A stretch of 64,000 bases of DNA from NCBI RefSeq assembly GCF_000463075.2, contig NZ_AVAQ01000012.1:310001-374000 (forward strand). Reading direction: 5' to 3'. Each line of letters starts with the position of its first letter. The stretch's first letter is position 1. A program made the translations under genes and the position numbers. The stretch comes from Lactiplantibacillus plantarum EGD-AQ4. Lineage in GTDB: Bacteria > Bacillota > Bacilli > Lactobacillales > Lactobacillaceae. This document shows, in pieces, positions 16,408 to 23,719 of the stretch. The notes under the pieces were generated by a model. It searched no databases and was not told the DNA's origin. It saw nothing but the letters and a program-made list of their open reading frames with translations.

Positions 16408-17115
16408 ATGGATTCAATCTGGCACATTATCGTTACATCGACCCCTCAAATCGTTGCGGCGGGAATTAAATACACCATTCCGATTGCCATTATTTCATTT
16501 ATTCTCGGCTTAATTCTGGCCGTTTTTACCGCACTCGTCAAAATCTCGACTCGGCGCGGCTGGTTCTTGATTCTCAAAGCCATCGCTTACTTTTACGTCT
16601 GGCTCTTCCGGAGCACGCCATTACTAGTTCAACTCTTTATCGTCTACTTTGGTTTACCCTACCTCAAAATCAAGGGTGTTTTTCCAAACGGGATTCAGTT
16701 GGACCCCTGGACTGCCGGTATCGCGACCTTCTCGTTAAACACCGGGGCTTACTGTGCTGAAACGATTCGGGCCGCGATTCTCTCGATTCCTGAAGGTCAG
16801 TGGGAAGCCGCCTATTCCATCGGGATGACTAAGTCGCAAGTCCTTAAACGCATTATTTTGCCACAAGCCGCTCGCGTCTCACTACCCCCACTGGCCAATA
16901 GTTTCATCAGTCTGGTGAAGGATACGTCACTGGCCGCTTCAATCACGATCATCGAAATGTTCGAAGTCAGTCAACAGATTGCCGCGCAGAACTACCAACC
17001 ACTCGTGATGTATTCACTGGTTGCCGCGCTGTACGCGATTTTATGTACGATTCTCAGCTGGCTGCAAGGCTACTTGGAAAAACGGACGTCCCGCTACTTA
17101 CGGCCACTTAACTAG
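16408..17115 (+). CDS. Amino-acid ABC transporter permease
   Basis: 235 residues, about five hydrophobic segments, HEQRO/His-Glu-Gln permease type. The EAA loop that contacts the ATPase is EAAYSIGMTKSQVLKRIILPQAA (about 131-153). AGGAGG ribosome site upstream of ATG. It sits between its binding protein and ATPase with 65 and 11 bp gaps. One permease gene implies a homodimeric channel. Confidence 0.93.
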   Translation: MDSIWHIIVTSTPQIVAAGIKYTIPIAIISFILGLILAVFTALVKISTRRGWFLILKAIAYFYVWLFRSTPLLVQLFIVYFGLPYLKIKGVFPNGIQLDPWTAGIATFSLNTGAYCAETIRAAILSIPEGQWEAAYSIGMTKSQVLKRIILPQAARVSLPPLANSFISLVKDTSLAASITIIEMFEVSQQIAAQNYQPLVMYSLVAALYAILCTILSWLQGYLEKRTSRYLRPLN

Positions 17116-17126
17116 GAGGTTGCACA

Positions 17127-17888
17127 ATGATCAAGTTAGAGCATCTTAATAAGACGTTTGGCAATCACCAGGCGTTAACTGACATCAATACTGAGTTCAA
17201 GGAACATCAAACGACCGTTATCGTCGGGCCTTCTGGGTCTGGTAAGTCGACTTTACTCCGGTCCCTCAACTTGCTAGAACGCCCAGAAAACGGCTTGTAT
17301 CACTTCAATGACGAAACGATTGACTTTACCAAGCCACTAACCAACAAAACGATTCTGACGATTCGGCGCAAGACGGGGATGGTCTTTCAAGGTTACAACC
17401 TCTTCCCCCACCTCAGCGTGTTGAAAAACGTCATGGAAGGCCCCGTGCAGGTGTTGAAGCAAGACGCTGCGGCTGCCCAAAAAACGGCCCTAGACCTACT
17501 GGACAAAGTCGGCTTACAGGATAAGGCGGACGCTTACCCCGGCCAACTATCCGGTGGTCAACAACAACGGGTCGCCATTGCGCGCTCACTCGCGATGAAT
17601 CCTGAATATATTCTACTAGACGAACCAACGAGTGCCTTGGACCCTGAATTAGAAGCTGGCGTCCTCCGCGTGCTGTTAGCGCTGGCTCAAGAACAAGATT
17701 CGATGATCATCGTGACGCATAACATGGAATTTGCACGGGCGGTGGCCGACAAGATTCTGTTTGTCGAAGACGGTAAAATTTTATTCGACGGCACACCCGC
17801 AGAATTCTTCAAACAACCGACCCAACGAATTGCCGACTTCTTGGCCGCAATGACCTTTACGACGATTTCGGACAAGGCCAATCAATAA
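17127..17888 (+). CDS. Amino-acid ABC transporter ATP-binding protein (GlnQ-like)
   Basis: 253 residues, PAO/GlnQ family. Walker A GPSGSGKST near residue 32, Q-loop VFQGYNLFPHL, ABC signature LSGGQQQRVAIARSL near residue 138, Walker B LLDEPTSALDPE and switch His in VTHNMEF. It energises import through the permease encoded just upstream. A strong terminator (17910-17951) ends the operon. Confidence 0.94.
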   Translation: MIKLEHLNKTFGNHQALTDINTEFKEHQTTVIVGPSGSGKSTLLRSLNLLERPENGLYHFNDETIDFTKPLTNKTILTIRRKTGMVFQGYNLFPHLSVLKNVMEGPVQVLKQDAAAAQKTALDLLDKVGLQDKADAYPGQLSGGQQQRVAIARSLAMNPEYILLDEPTSALDPELEAGVLRVLLALAQEQDSMIIVTHNMEFARAVADKILFVEDGKILFDGTPAEFFKQPTQRIADFLAAMTFTTISDKANQ

Positions 17889-17909
17889 ACTAACTTAGAT
17901 TTTGTTCGG

Positions 17910-17951
17910 CGTCCATCCCAACGCATCTCGCCTTGGGATGGACGTTTTTTT
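17910..17951 (+). terminator. Intrinsic terminator of the amino-acid ABC operon
   Basis: CGTCCATCCCAA/TTGGGATGGACG hairpin followed by seven T residues. Confidence 0.9.
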
Positions 17952-17993
17952 GAGTAAGATGATAATAACGTTAACCAAAGATGGCAAAATGAT

Positions 17994-18291
17994 TTGACAA
18001 TTATCATTTACTCTTGTAAACTAGCTTCAATATCAAAACGTTGTGATGAGATGAGTACCGGAATAATCACGCTTAGCGAGCCGTTGGTTGGTGAGAAACG
18101 GTCGGATTATACCGCGAAGATGGTCTCTAAATGGTGCTGGTGAGCAGTTGCAAGCCAGCGACGTGTCGTACCCGTTAGCGTACTGAGTTAATTGATAACT
18201 CATAGAGCCAGGCGTTGTGCACGCGCTTGGAAACTAAGGTGGTACCACGATCAGCAGTCGTCCTTTTTAATAGGATGACTGCTGATTTTTT
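17994..18291 (+). promoter_or_regulatory. T-box leader (probably Asp-tRNA responsive) upstream of the extra binding-protein gene
   Basis: Promoter TTGACA (17994-17999), 17 bp, TAAACT (18017-18022). The leader shows T-box hallmarks: AGTA on the 5' side of the specifier loop, GAA on its 3' side (18116-18118), the T-box core AAGGTGGTACCACG (18236-18249) and a terminator ATCAGCAGTCGTCCT/AGGATGACTGCTGAT plus T-run (18250-18291). Stem I closes as CGGAATAATC/GATTATACCG above and GAGAT/GTCTC below the loop. In the usual GAA-NNN-purine register the specifier is GAT (18119-18121), aspartate; shifted one base it would be ATG, methionine. Asp fits a polar amino-acid importer better. Uncharged tRNA should allow read-through. 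Confidence 0.92.
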
Positions 18292-18322
18292 AATCACAAC
18301 AACACATTACGGGGGTAATCTC

Positions 18323-19132
18323 ATGAAAAAATGGCTTAAAACCATTGCGTTAGCACTTTTTGGACTTGCATTGACCGTGACCTTAACGGCTTGCGGCAGC
18401 TCTAGTTCTTCCAAATCTTCTTCAGCCAGCAGTCAGTTGGACTTACAGAAGAGTGGCACCTTGACGATTGGTTTGGAAGGCACCTTCCAACCTTATAGTT
18501 ACCGCAAAGACGGCAAGTTGACCGGCTTTGAAGTCGACCTCGGCAAAGCGGTTGCCAAGAAATTAGGCTTAAAGGCTAAGTTCGTCCCAACTAAGTTTGA
18601 TTCACTGATTGCCGGACTCGATGTTGATAAATATGACGTGGTCATCAACGACATTGCTGAAACGTCGCAGCGTAAACAGAAGTACCTCTTCTCAACGCCT
18701 TATATCTATTCGAAATCACAATTAGCCGTTAAGAAAAATTCGGACATCAATAAGATTACGGACATCAAGGGAAAGAAGGTCGCCCAAACCACGACTAGTA
18801 ACAATGCGACCGACGCGAAACGCTTAGGTGCGACCGTGACACCAACTGACGGTTTCCAGCAATCGATCGACCTGGTCAATCAAGGCCGTGTCGCTGGGAC
18901 CATCAACTCGCGGGAAGCCTTCTACGCTTACTTCAAGCAGAACCCGAAAGCCAACTTGAAATTGATCAGTGGCGGTTCCGAAATCAAGACGCAAAAGATT
19001 GGCGCCATCCTCACTAAGAAGCACGCCAAACTCCAAAAACAAATCTCCAAAGCCATTCAAGAACTCCGGAAAGACGGCACTTTGAAGAAACTTTCTAACA
19101 AGTACTTCGGTGGCAACGTCACGGATAAATAA
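18323..19132 (+). CDS. Extra amino-acid substrate-binding lipoprotein under T-box control
   Basis: 269 residues from ATG 18323 with a GGGGG ribosome site; the longer upstream frame runs through the T-box and is not coding. Lipobox LTAC, lipidated Cys at residue 24, Ser-rich linker, then a SBP_bac_3 domain almost identical to the protein at 15542-16342. It has no permease or ATPase of its own, so it presumably delivers its ligand to the transporter encoded just upstream. The differing control (T-box here, none seen there) suggests that extra capture capacity is made when an aminoacyl-tRNA, probably Asp, is scarce. Terminator at 19165. Confidence 0.93.
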   Translation: MKKWLKTIALALFGLALTVTLTACGSSSSSKSSSASSQLDLQKSGTLTIGLEGTFQPYSYRKDGKLTGFEVDLGKAVAKKLGLKAKFVPTKFDSLIAGLDVDKYDVVINDIAETSQRKQKYLFSTPYIYSKSQLAVKKNSDINKITDIKGKKVAQTTTSNNATDAKRLGATVTPTDGFQQSIDLVNQGRVAGTINSREAFYAYFKQNPKANLKLISGGSEIKTQKIGAILTKKHAKLQKQISKAIQELRKDGTLKKLSNKYFGGNVTDK

Positions 19133-19164
19133 GCTGTTTCACTAGCTAAAGCACAACACGACTG

Positions 19165-19201
19165 AAAAGTCCCACTAGAATTTTTCTAGTGGGACTTTTT
19201 T
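19165..19201 (+). terminator. Intrinsic terminator of the extra binding-protein gene
   Basis: AAAGTCCCACTAGAA/TTCTAGTGGGACTTT hairpin with T-run. Confidence 0.9.
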
Positions 19202-19463
19202 GGCCTCATCATCTGTTTTGAGTGTGCGAGTTCAATTAGGCATAACTATTTTAATCGTCCATTCCACTATTAGTAGCGTCATCTCGACGGTTTTCATTGT
19301 CCCTGTCCTCGAAGCATCAGCTATTTTGATTGCTGATACTGACCTAACTAAGACACCTCACCTACAATAAATCACGAGCCCCGTTTGACAAGCTCCAGCT
19401 ACACATTGTATACTACTCCTTGAACAATACTATATGACGTATAATATAACAGGAGGGATAATA
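19202..19463 (+). promoter_or_regulatory. Promoter region of the PadR operon
   Basis: No gene seen between 19202 and 19380. TTGACA (19385-19390) and TATACT (19409-19414) with an 18-bp spacer form a good promoter. A/T-rich partly symmetrical sequence around 19428-19448 (ACTATATGACGTATAATATA) just before the ribosome site is a plausible PadR autoregulatory operator. Confidence 0.6.
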
Positions 19464-19781
19464 ATGGCGATTCAAATCAGTTCTGAACTTCTCGACGGTT
19501 GCGTGCTCGCTTGTCTTAAAGACCAGGATTACTACGGTTATGCACTGACCCAGCGACTACAGGCAGCCATTAAGGTCTCTGAATCCACACTGTACCCAGT
19601 GCTACGACGACTGAAAAAGAATGGTTGGGTCACCACCTATGACCAACCCTACCAAGGACGCAACCGCCGTTATTATCAAATTTCTAGCGCGGGGTTAACC
19701 CAACTGGCCACGATTCAAGCGGAGTGGCAGACGTATTACCTCGCTATCAACCAACTATTACAGGGGGAGGATCACCGATGA
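19464..19781 (+). CDS. PadR-family transcriptional regulator
   Basis: 105 residues from ATG 19464 (AGGAGGG site). Winged helix of the PadR type: LLDGCVLACLKDQDYYGYALTQRL, then ESTLYPVLRRLKKNGWV and YYQISSAGLTQL. It lacks a long C-terminal extension, so it is the short PadR subfamily 1. PadR repressors of this kind usually control the adjacent membrane-protein genes. Its stop overlaps the ATG of the DUF1700 gene by four bases (ATGA). Confidence 0.9.
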   Translation: MAIQISSELLDGCVLACLKDQDYYGYALTQRLQAAIKVSESTLYPVLRRLKKNGWVTTYDQPYQGRNRRYYQISSAGLTQLATIQAEWQTYYLAINQLLQGEDHR

Positions 19782-20416
19782 ACGACTACTTATCCAAATT
19801 TCAAGCCTTACTCGTTCAACTAACCGATGACGAACGCGATGAGGTCGTTGAATTTTATCGCGAATATCTACTCGACGCGGGCATCGACAATTACGATGAC
19901 TGTGTGGCTGAGTTGGGGCTGCCCAAGCAGTTAGCGCGCAAGGTGCTAGCGGATTATTCCATTCGCTTCAATGAGAATCTCAGTGCCAATACATCCAAAC
20001 GGCAAAAATCACAAGCCAACGTCCGGACCATCTGGCTGGTCGTCCTTGCGTTGCTCTCAACGCCAATCACTATTCCGGCCCTCATTGCCATCCTAGCCGT
20101 GTTCTTTGCCATCGCCGTGACGGCTTTTGCCGTTATTATCGCAGCCGGTGCCATCCTAGTTGGCGTCACCCTGTTAGCGCTCGCCATGTTGACCGCTGGA
20201 ATCGGGGTCTTCGGTCAGTCACTCTGGGTCGCCCTCTTCTATCTCGGTAGTGGGCTCGCGATTATTGGCGCAGAATTGCTGATCATGCCTCTCTTCATCT
20301 GGCTCATCAGTTTGATTATTCAAGGAATCGCCAAAATCGTCCAAAACTTATACCACCGGTTCGTCAAGAAAAATCGTGCAGAGAGAGGAGGTCGTCATCA
20401 TGCGAAAGACAATTAG
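19778..20416 (+). CDS. DUF1700 membrane protein
   Basis: 212 residues from ATG 19778 with a GGGGGAGG site. The cytoplasmic N-terminal part (about 1-75) has the family feature LVQLTDDERDEVVEFYREYLLDAG and GLPKQLARKVLADY. Three or more hydrophobic segments follow (about 85-195), then a basic tail. The family is found with PadR regulators and DUF4097 proteins, as here, and is thought to act in envelope stress sensing; the exact role is unknown. Overlaps the next gene by 17 bases. Confidence 0.85.
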   Translation: MNDYLSKFQALLVQLTDDERDEVVEFYREYLLDAGIDNYDDCVAELGLPKQLARKVLADYSIRFNENLSANTSKRQKSQANVRTIWLVVLALLSTPITIPALIAILAVFFAIAVTAFAVIIAAGAILVGVTLLALAMLTAGIGVFGQSLWVALFYLGSGLAIIGAELLIMPLFIWLISLIIQGIAKIVQNLYHRFVKKNRAERGGRHHAKDN

Positions 20417-21338
20417 AATTGGGGTTGTTTTATTGGTACTCGGGCTTATCTTAACGATGTTTGGCATCGCTAATAACGGGATTCAAAGCGTCTATTGGGA
20501 ACAAGGCTTTCATATCGTGCGCCATCGCAGTCGTAGCTACCACGTCAGTCAGTTGAAGGAAATCACGCTGGATACCAGTAGCAATATCATCATCAAGCAA
20601 GGCACGAGCACCAAGATTGCCGTGACGGCCGCCCGTACGTTTCCAAAAATCAAAACTAGCCAGGGCCATTTGACGATCACCGATACGACTGACAACTCAC
20701 ACAGTGTCGGTTTCATGTTCGGCAACGCTGGTCAGTATACCGATACGACGACCATTACGGTTCCTAAGGGGACTACGGTTGAAAAAGTGACCGCTGAATC
20801 CGGCCAAACTGGTAACCTGTCCTTACAAAATGTGACTGTCGACCATCTAAACGTGTTCGGCGATGATGCTGACGTCAACTTGAGCAACATTAAAATCAAT
20901 CAGTCCCTGGCGCTATCAGGTGACAACGTCCGTTTATCACGAGTCTCGGCCCCTAGTCTGCAAGTTGCCGGTGACCCCGATATCAGCGTCACGAACAGCC
21001 ACTTCACCACTGCAGCGTCCAAAATTACGACCGATGAAGGTGACATCCATCTGACCAACAATCGGTTCAAAGCCCTGCGGCTGACTACCAGCGATGGCGA
21101 TATTCTGTTCAATAACAATCGGATTACTGACAGTCTATCCGCCTCAACCAGTGACGGTGACATCCGCGGAACAGCGCCCCGGACCACAGGAATTCACGCC
21201 AATACCAGCGACGGTGACCTCAACATCTTCGGCCATCACGCCACTGACAACGGCGTCTACCAAGTGAATCCGTCCGCTGCCAGCCAATATCGGCTTTCAA
21301 CCAATGACGGCGATATTACGGTCACTAGCAGTCATTAA
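20400..21338 (+). CDS. DUF4097 beta-helix protein with TSDGD repeats
   Basis: 312 residues from ATG 20400 (GAGAGGAGG site). One N-terminal membrane segment (about 5-27), then a beta-rich domain predicted to face outside. In the last third the motif TSDGDI or a variant recurs five times at roughly 15-25 residue steps (TTDEGDIHL, TTSDGDILF, STSDGDIRG, NTSDGDLNI, STNDGDITV), the usual signature of the DUF4097 right-handed beta-helix. Third gene of the PadR operon. Function unknown; related to LiaG-like envelope proteins. Confidence 0.83.
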   Translation: MRKTIRIGVVLLVLGLILTMFGIANNGIQSVYWEQGFHIVRHRSRSYHVSQLKEITLDTSSNIIIKQGTSTKIAVTAARTFPKIKTSQGHLTITDTTDNSHSVGFMFGNAGQYTDTTTITVPKGTTVEKVTAESGQTGNLSLQNVTVDHLNVFGDDADVNLSNIKINQSLALSGDNVRLSRVSAPSLQVAGDPDISVTNSHFTTAASKITTDEGDIHLTNNRFKALRLTTSDGDILFNNNRITDSLSASTSDGDIRGTAPRTTGIHANTSDGDLNIFGHHATDNGVYQVNPSAASQYRLSTNDGDITVTSSH

Positions 21339-21362
21339 CCATACTTGATTTCTCACCAAACT

Positions 21363-21411
21363 AAAAAGCGCGTTCAGACCTGTTTAAGAACTTGGTCTGG
21401 ACGCGCTTTTT
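21363..21411 (+). terminator. Intrinsic terminator of the PadR operon
   Basis: AAAAAGCGCGTTCAGACC / GGTCTGGACGCGCTTTTT hairpin. Confidence 0.88.
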
Positions 21412-21555
21412 GACTTGTTGGTGTATTGTTGGTGTAGCTCTGACTGAGTTGCAGTGACGACTAAGACGAATGAAATACACTTATTTGCAGCGACAATGAC
21501 TACGATTAATAGGTGTGCCATCCGATTTCACCGTCCCTGGTTCTTGCGGTCAAGT

Positions 21556-22764
21556 TTATATCGCACCAGGTTCATCGTGCAACAACCAGTCCACGATATT
21601 AACGACCGGAATCCCGTCAATATCCTGAATGTCTGGATAATGTCGTTGCGTGATCAATAACTTCTCGTAATTGTCTCGTAATTGCAGTAAATTATCGGTT
21701 TCATGGCTATTGGCCGGAATTTCATAAGCCACTTGGACGTATAAGACACGGTCAACTTTGCGGGCCACAAAATCAATTTCTTTAGTGTTCATTTTGCCCA
21801 CATCCACCGTGTAGCCCCGTCGCTGTAATTCCACGTAGACCACATTCTCAAGCTGACCTGCATAATTGCCTGGCCGTCGACCGATTGCTGTCCGCCGCAA
21901 CCCGGGATCCACGATAAAATATTTACCAGCAGTTTTCAAATACTTCTTGCCACGTAAATCGTATTGTCGCGCCCGGTAAAATAAGAACGCATCCTCCAAC
22001 AACTGTAGGTAGTTTTCAACTGTATGATTGCTAATCGAGATGCCTTCATTCTTCAACACGCCCGCAACCTTGGCGGGTTGGACTAATTGCCCGATATTAT
22101 CTGCTAAAAAAGCGACTAAGGCTCGCAGCGAGATAATATCACGAACCTGGGCCCGCTCGGCGACGTCTTTTAACGTAATGGTGTCATACAAACTCGATAA
22201 GATATCATCTTTCAGGGCTACTGGACTTAACGCGACGAGTGGGAAGCCGCCGTACTTTTCATATACCAAAAACGCTTGGTCTACCTCACGTGAATCGGAC
22301 GCAATCTCCTTAGCTGACAAAAATTCTTTAAATGAAAATGGATAAATTGGAATCTCCACGTAACGCCCACTTAAAAGTGTTGCCAGTTCACCAGACAACA
22401 TCTTCGCATTGGATCCCGTCACAATAATGTCGCAATCATAACTGACGCGAATACCATTGACCACCGTCTGCCAACCATCGACCATCTGAATTTCGTCCAG
22501 CATGACATATTGATGCCGTTGCTTATCCAGCTTGGGCTGCAACACTTTGACTAACGCGTCGGCAGTACGCACGCTCAAAAGTTCCAATTCTTCAAAGTTC
22601 AAATAAATAATTTGATTGTCGGCAACGCCTTGAGACTTTAGGTAATCTCGATATTGCATCAACAGAACCGACTTACCGGAGCGCCGAACGCCCGTGATAA
22701 CCTTGATCAAATCGGTATCTCGAAATTGAATGAGTTTTTTTAGATATTCCGCACGTTGAATCAT
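21556..22764 (-). CDS. AAA_14 / DUF4143 ATPase
   Basis: 402 residues. N-terminal P-loop ATPase: Walker A GVRRSGKSVLL near residue 26, Walker B YVMLDEIQMVDGW near residue 91, sensor-like IIVTGSNAKML near residue 134. A C-terminal DUF4143 domain (about 200-380) has the nuclease-like EIDFVARK motif near residue 334. Families of this design are common, often mobile, and of unknown role. Divergent from the TetR/LepA-paralog operon, with the array of four palindromes (22805-22939) just upstream of its start; an autoregulatory link is possible but unproven. Confidence 0.88.
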   Translation of the reverse strand: MIQRAEYLKKLIQFRDTDLIKVITGVRRSGKSVLLMQYRDYLKSQGVADNQIIYLNFEELELLSVRTADALVKVLQPKLDKQRHQYVMLDEIQMVDGWQTVVNGIRVSYDCDIIVTGSNAKMLSGELATLLSGRYVEIPIYPFSFKEFLSAKEIASDSREVDQAFLVYEKYGGFPLVALSPVALKDDILSSLYDTITLKDVAERAQVRDIISLRALVAFLADNIGQLVQPAKVAGVLKNEGISISNHTVENYLQLLEDAFLFYRARQYDLRGKKYLKTAGKYFIVDPGLRRTAIGRRPGNYAGQLENVVYVELQRRGYTVDVGKMNTKEIDFVARKVDRVLYVQVAYEIPANSHETDNLLQLRDNYEKLLITQRHYPDIQDIDGIPVVNIVDWLLHDEPGAI

Positions 22765-22804
22765 GATAGCACCTCGCTTTTTGATTTAACGGTTAATTTC
22801 TTAG

Positions 22805-22939
22805 ATGGAAGTATAGTTCCATTTTAGCTGTTATTTGTTATAAATGGAAGTATAATTCCATTAGGACTCATTTTTATCAAATAAGGAACTATACTTCCAT
22901 TTACACCAAACTTTCTAAAATATGGAACTATACTTCCAT
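22805..22939. repeat. Array of four 18-bp palindromes with exact 39-bp period
   Basis: Sites at 22805-22822, 22844-22861, 22883-22900 and 22922-22939, consensus ATGGAASTATASTTCCAT. Sites 1 and 2 read GTATAG/GTATAA in the middle and sites 3 and 4 read CTATAC, i.e. the reverse orientation. Each mismatches the consensus at no more than one position. The three spacers are each exactly 21 bp, A/T-rich and unrelated in sequence. The array fills the gap between the divergent DUF4143 ATPase (start 22764) and TetR (start 23057) genes. It is most simply a cooperative operator array; it has no CRISPR-like spacer conservation or length. Confidence 0.85.
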
Positions 22940-23056
22940 ATTTGACCAGACCTCTTAGCTTCCACCAGATTGATTATCAAAATTGACCACCAGTTATTTT
23001 TGGTGTACGCTATCCAAAGATAACCATCAGTCATTTTTAAAAAGAAGGTATTCAGC

Positions 23057-23719
23057 ATGGCTAACATTTACACCCCCAACCAAAAAGCGGCCAAGCGGCA
23101 AGCAATCATGCAGGCCGCCATCGAGCTCTTTGCTCACAAGAGTTATACGGAAATTACGATGCAGCAGATTGCAGAGGCCGTGGGCAGTTCCAAGGGGACG
23201 ACGTTTCGCTATTTTGCCACCAAGGAAGACCTGTTCATGACCATCTTATTGGAAGATTACCAGCGCTATTTTGAGCAGTTAATGACAGCACTGACACAAC
23301 AAGCAAACTTTTCAGCATCTGAATACATCGCCTGGATGGTCGAACAGACGAAGCAATTGATTGCCCAACATGATGTTTTGATTCGCTTGAATGCGATTCG
23401 TGGCCCGATCCTCGAAGGTAAAGCAAACATGGCCGAAACCATCGCGCAACGAGACGCGTTGTATGCCGTCAGTCAGCGCCTGGGTCAACAGTTAGTGATT
23501 CAAACTGACCACTTGTTAGAACAGTCCCAGTTCAGTCACCTATTTATTGTGCAAAGTGGGATCATCAGTGGCCTCATGAACATGGCCTCGTTGACGAGTT
23601 TTAATCACCAGAAGTTAGCCCGGTCCTATCCGGATTTTGAAATCCAATTGGTGCCCGAAGCACAACAACAAATCAAATTTTATTTAATCCAATATTTAGA
23701 GGAGTTTTCGAAAAAATGA
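23057..23719 (+). CDS. TetR/AcrR-family transcriptional regulator
   Basis: 220 residues. N-terminal helix-turn-helix (about 12-58): AIMQAAIELFAHKSYTEITMQQIAEAVGSSKGTTFRYFATKEDL. The helical C-terminal ligand domain is not assignable to a ligand. An AAGAAGG site precedes the ATG. Its stop overlaps the start of the LepA-like gene by four bases, so regulator and translation factor are co-expressed. Likely binds the palindromes upstream, at least in part; whether those 39-bp-spaced sites belong to it or to the divergent ATPase gene is unknown. Confidence 0.9.
   Translation: MANIYTPNQKAAKRQAIMQAAIELFAHKSYTEITMQQIAEAVGSSKGTTFRYFATKEDLFMTILLEDYQRYFEQLMTALTQQANFSASEYIAWMVEQTKQLIAQHDVLIRLNAIRGPILEGKANMAETIAQRDALYAVSQRLGQQLVIQTDHLLEQSQFSHLFIVQSGIISGLMNMASLTSFNHQKLARSYPDFEIQLVPEAQQQIKFYLIQYLEEFSKK

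Noticed and set aside
18215-18322. N-terminal extension of the second binding protein
   Set aside because: It reads through the T-box core and antiterminator; the lipoprotein signal peptide starts at 18323 after a GGGGG site.
22805-22939. Short CRISPR array
   Set aside because: Repeats of 18 bp are palindromic and vary in orientation, spacers are 21 bp and A/T-rich, and there are no cas genes nearby.
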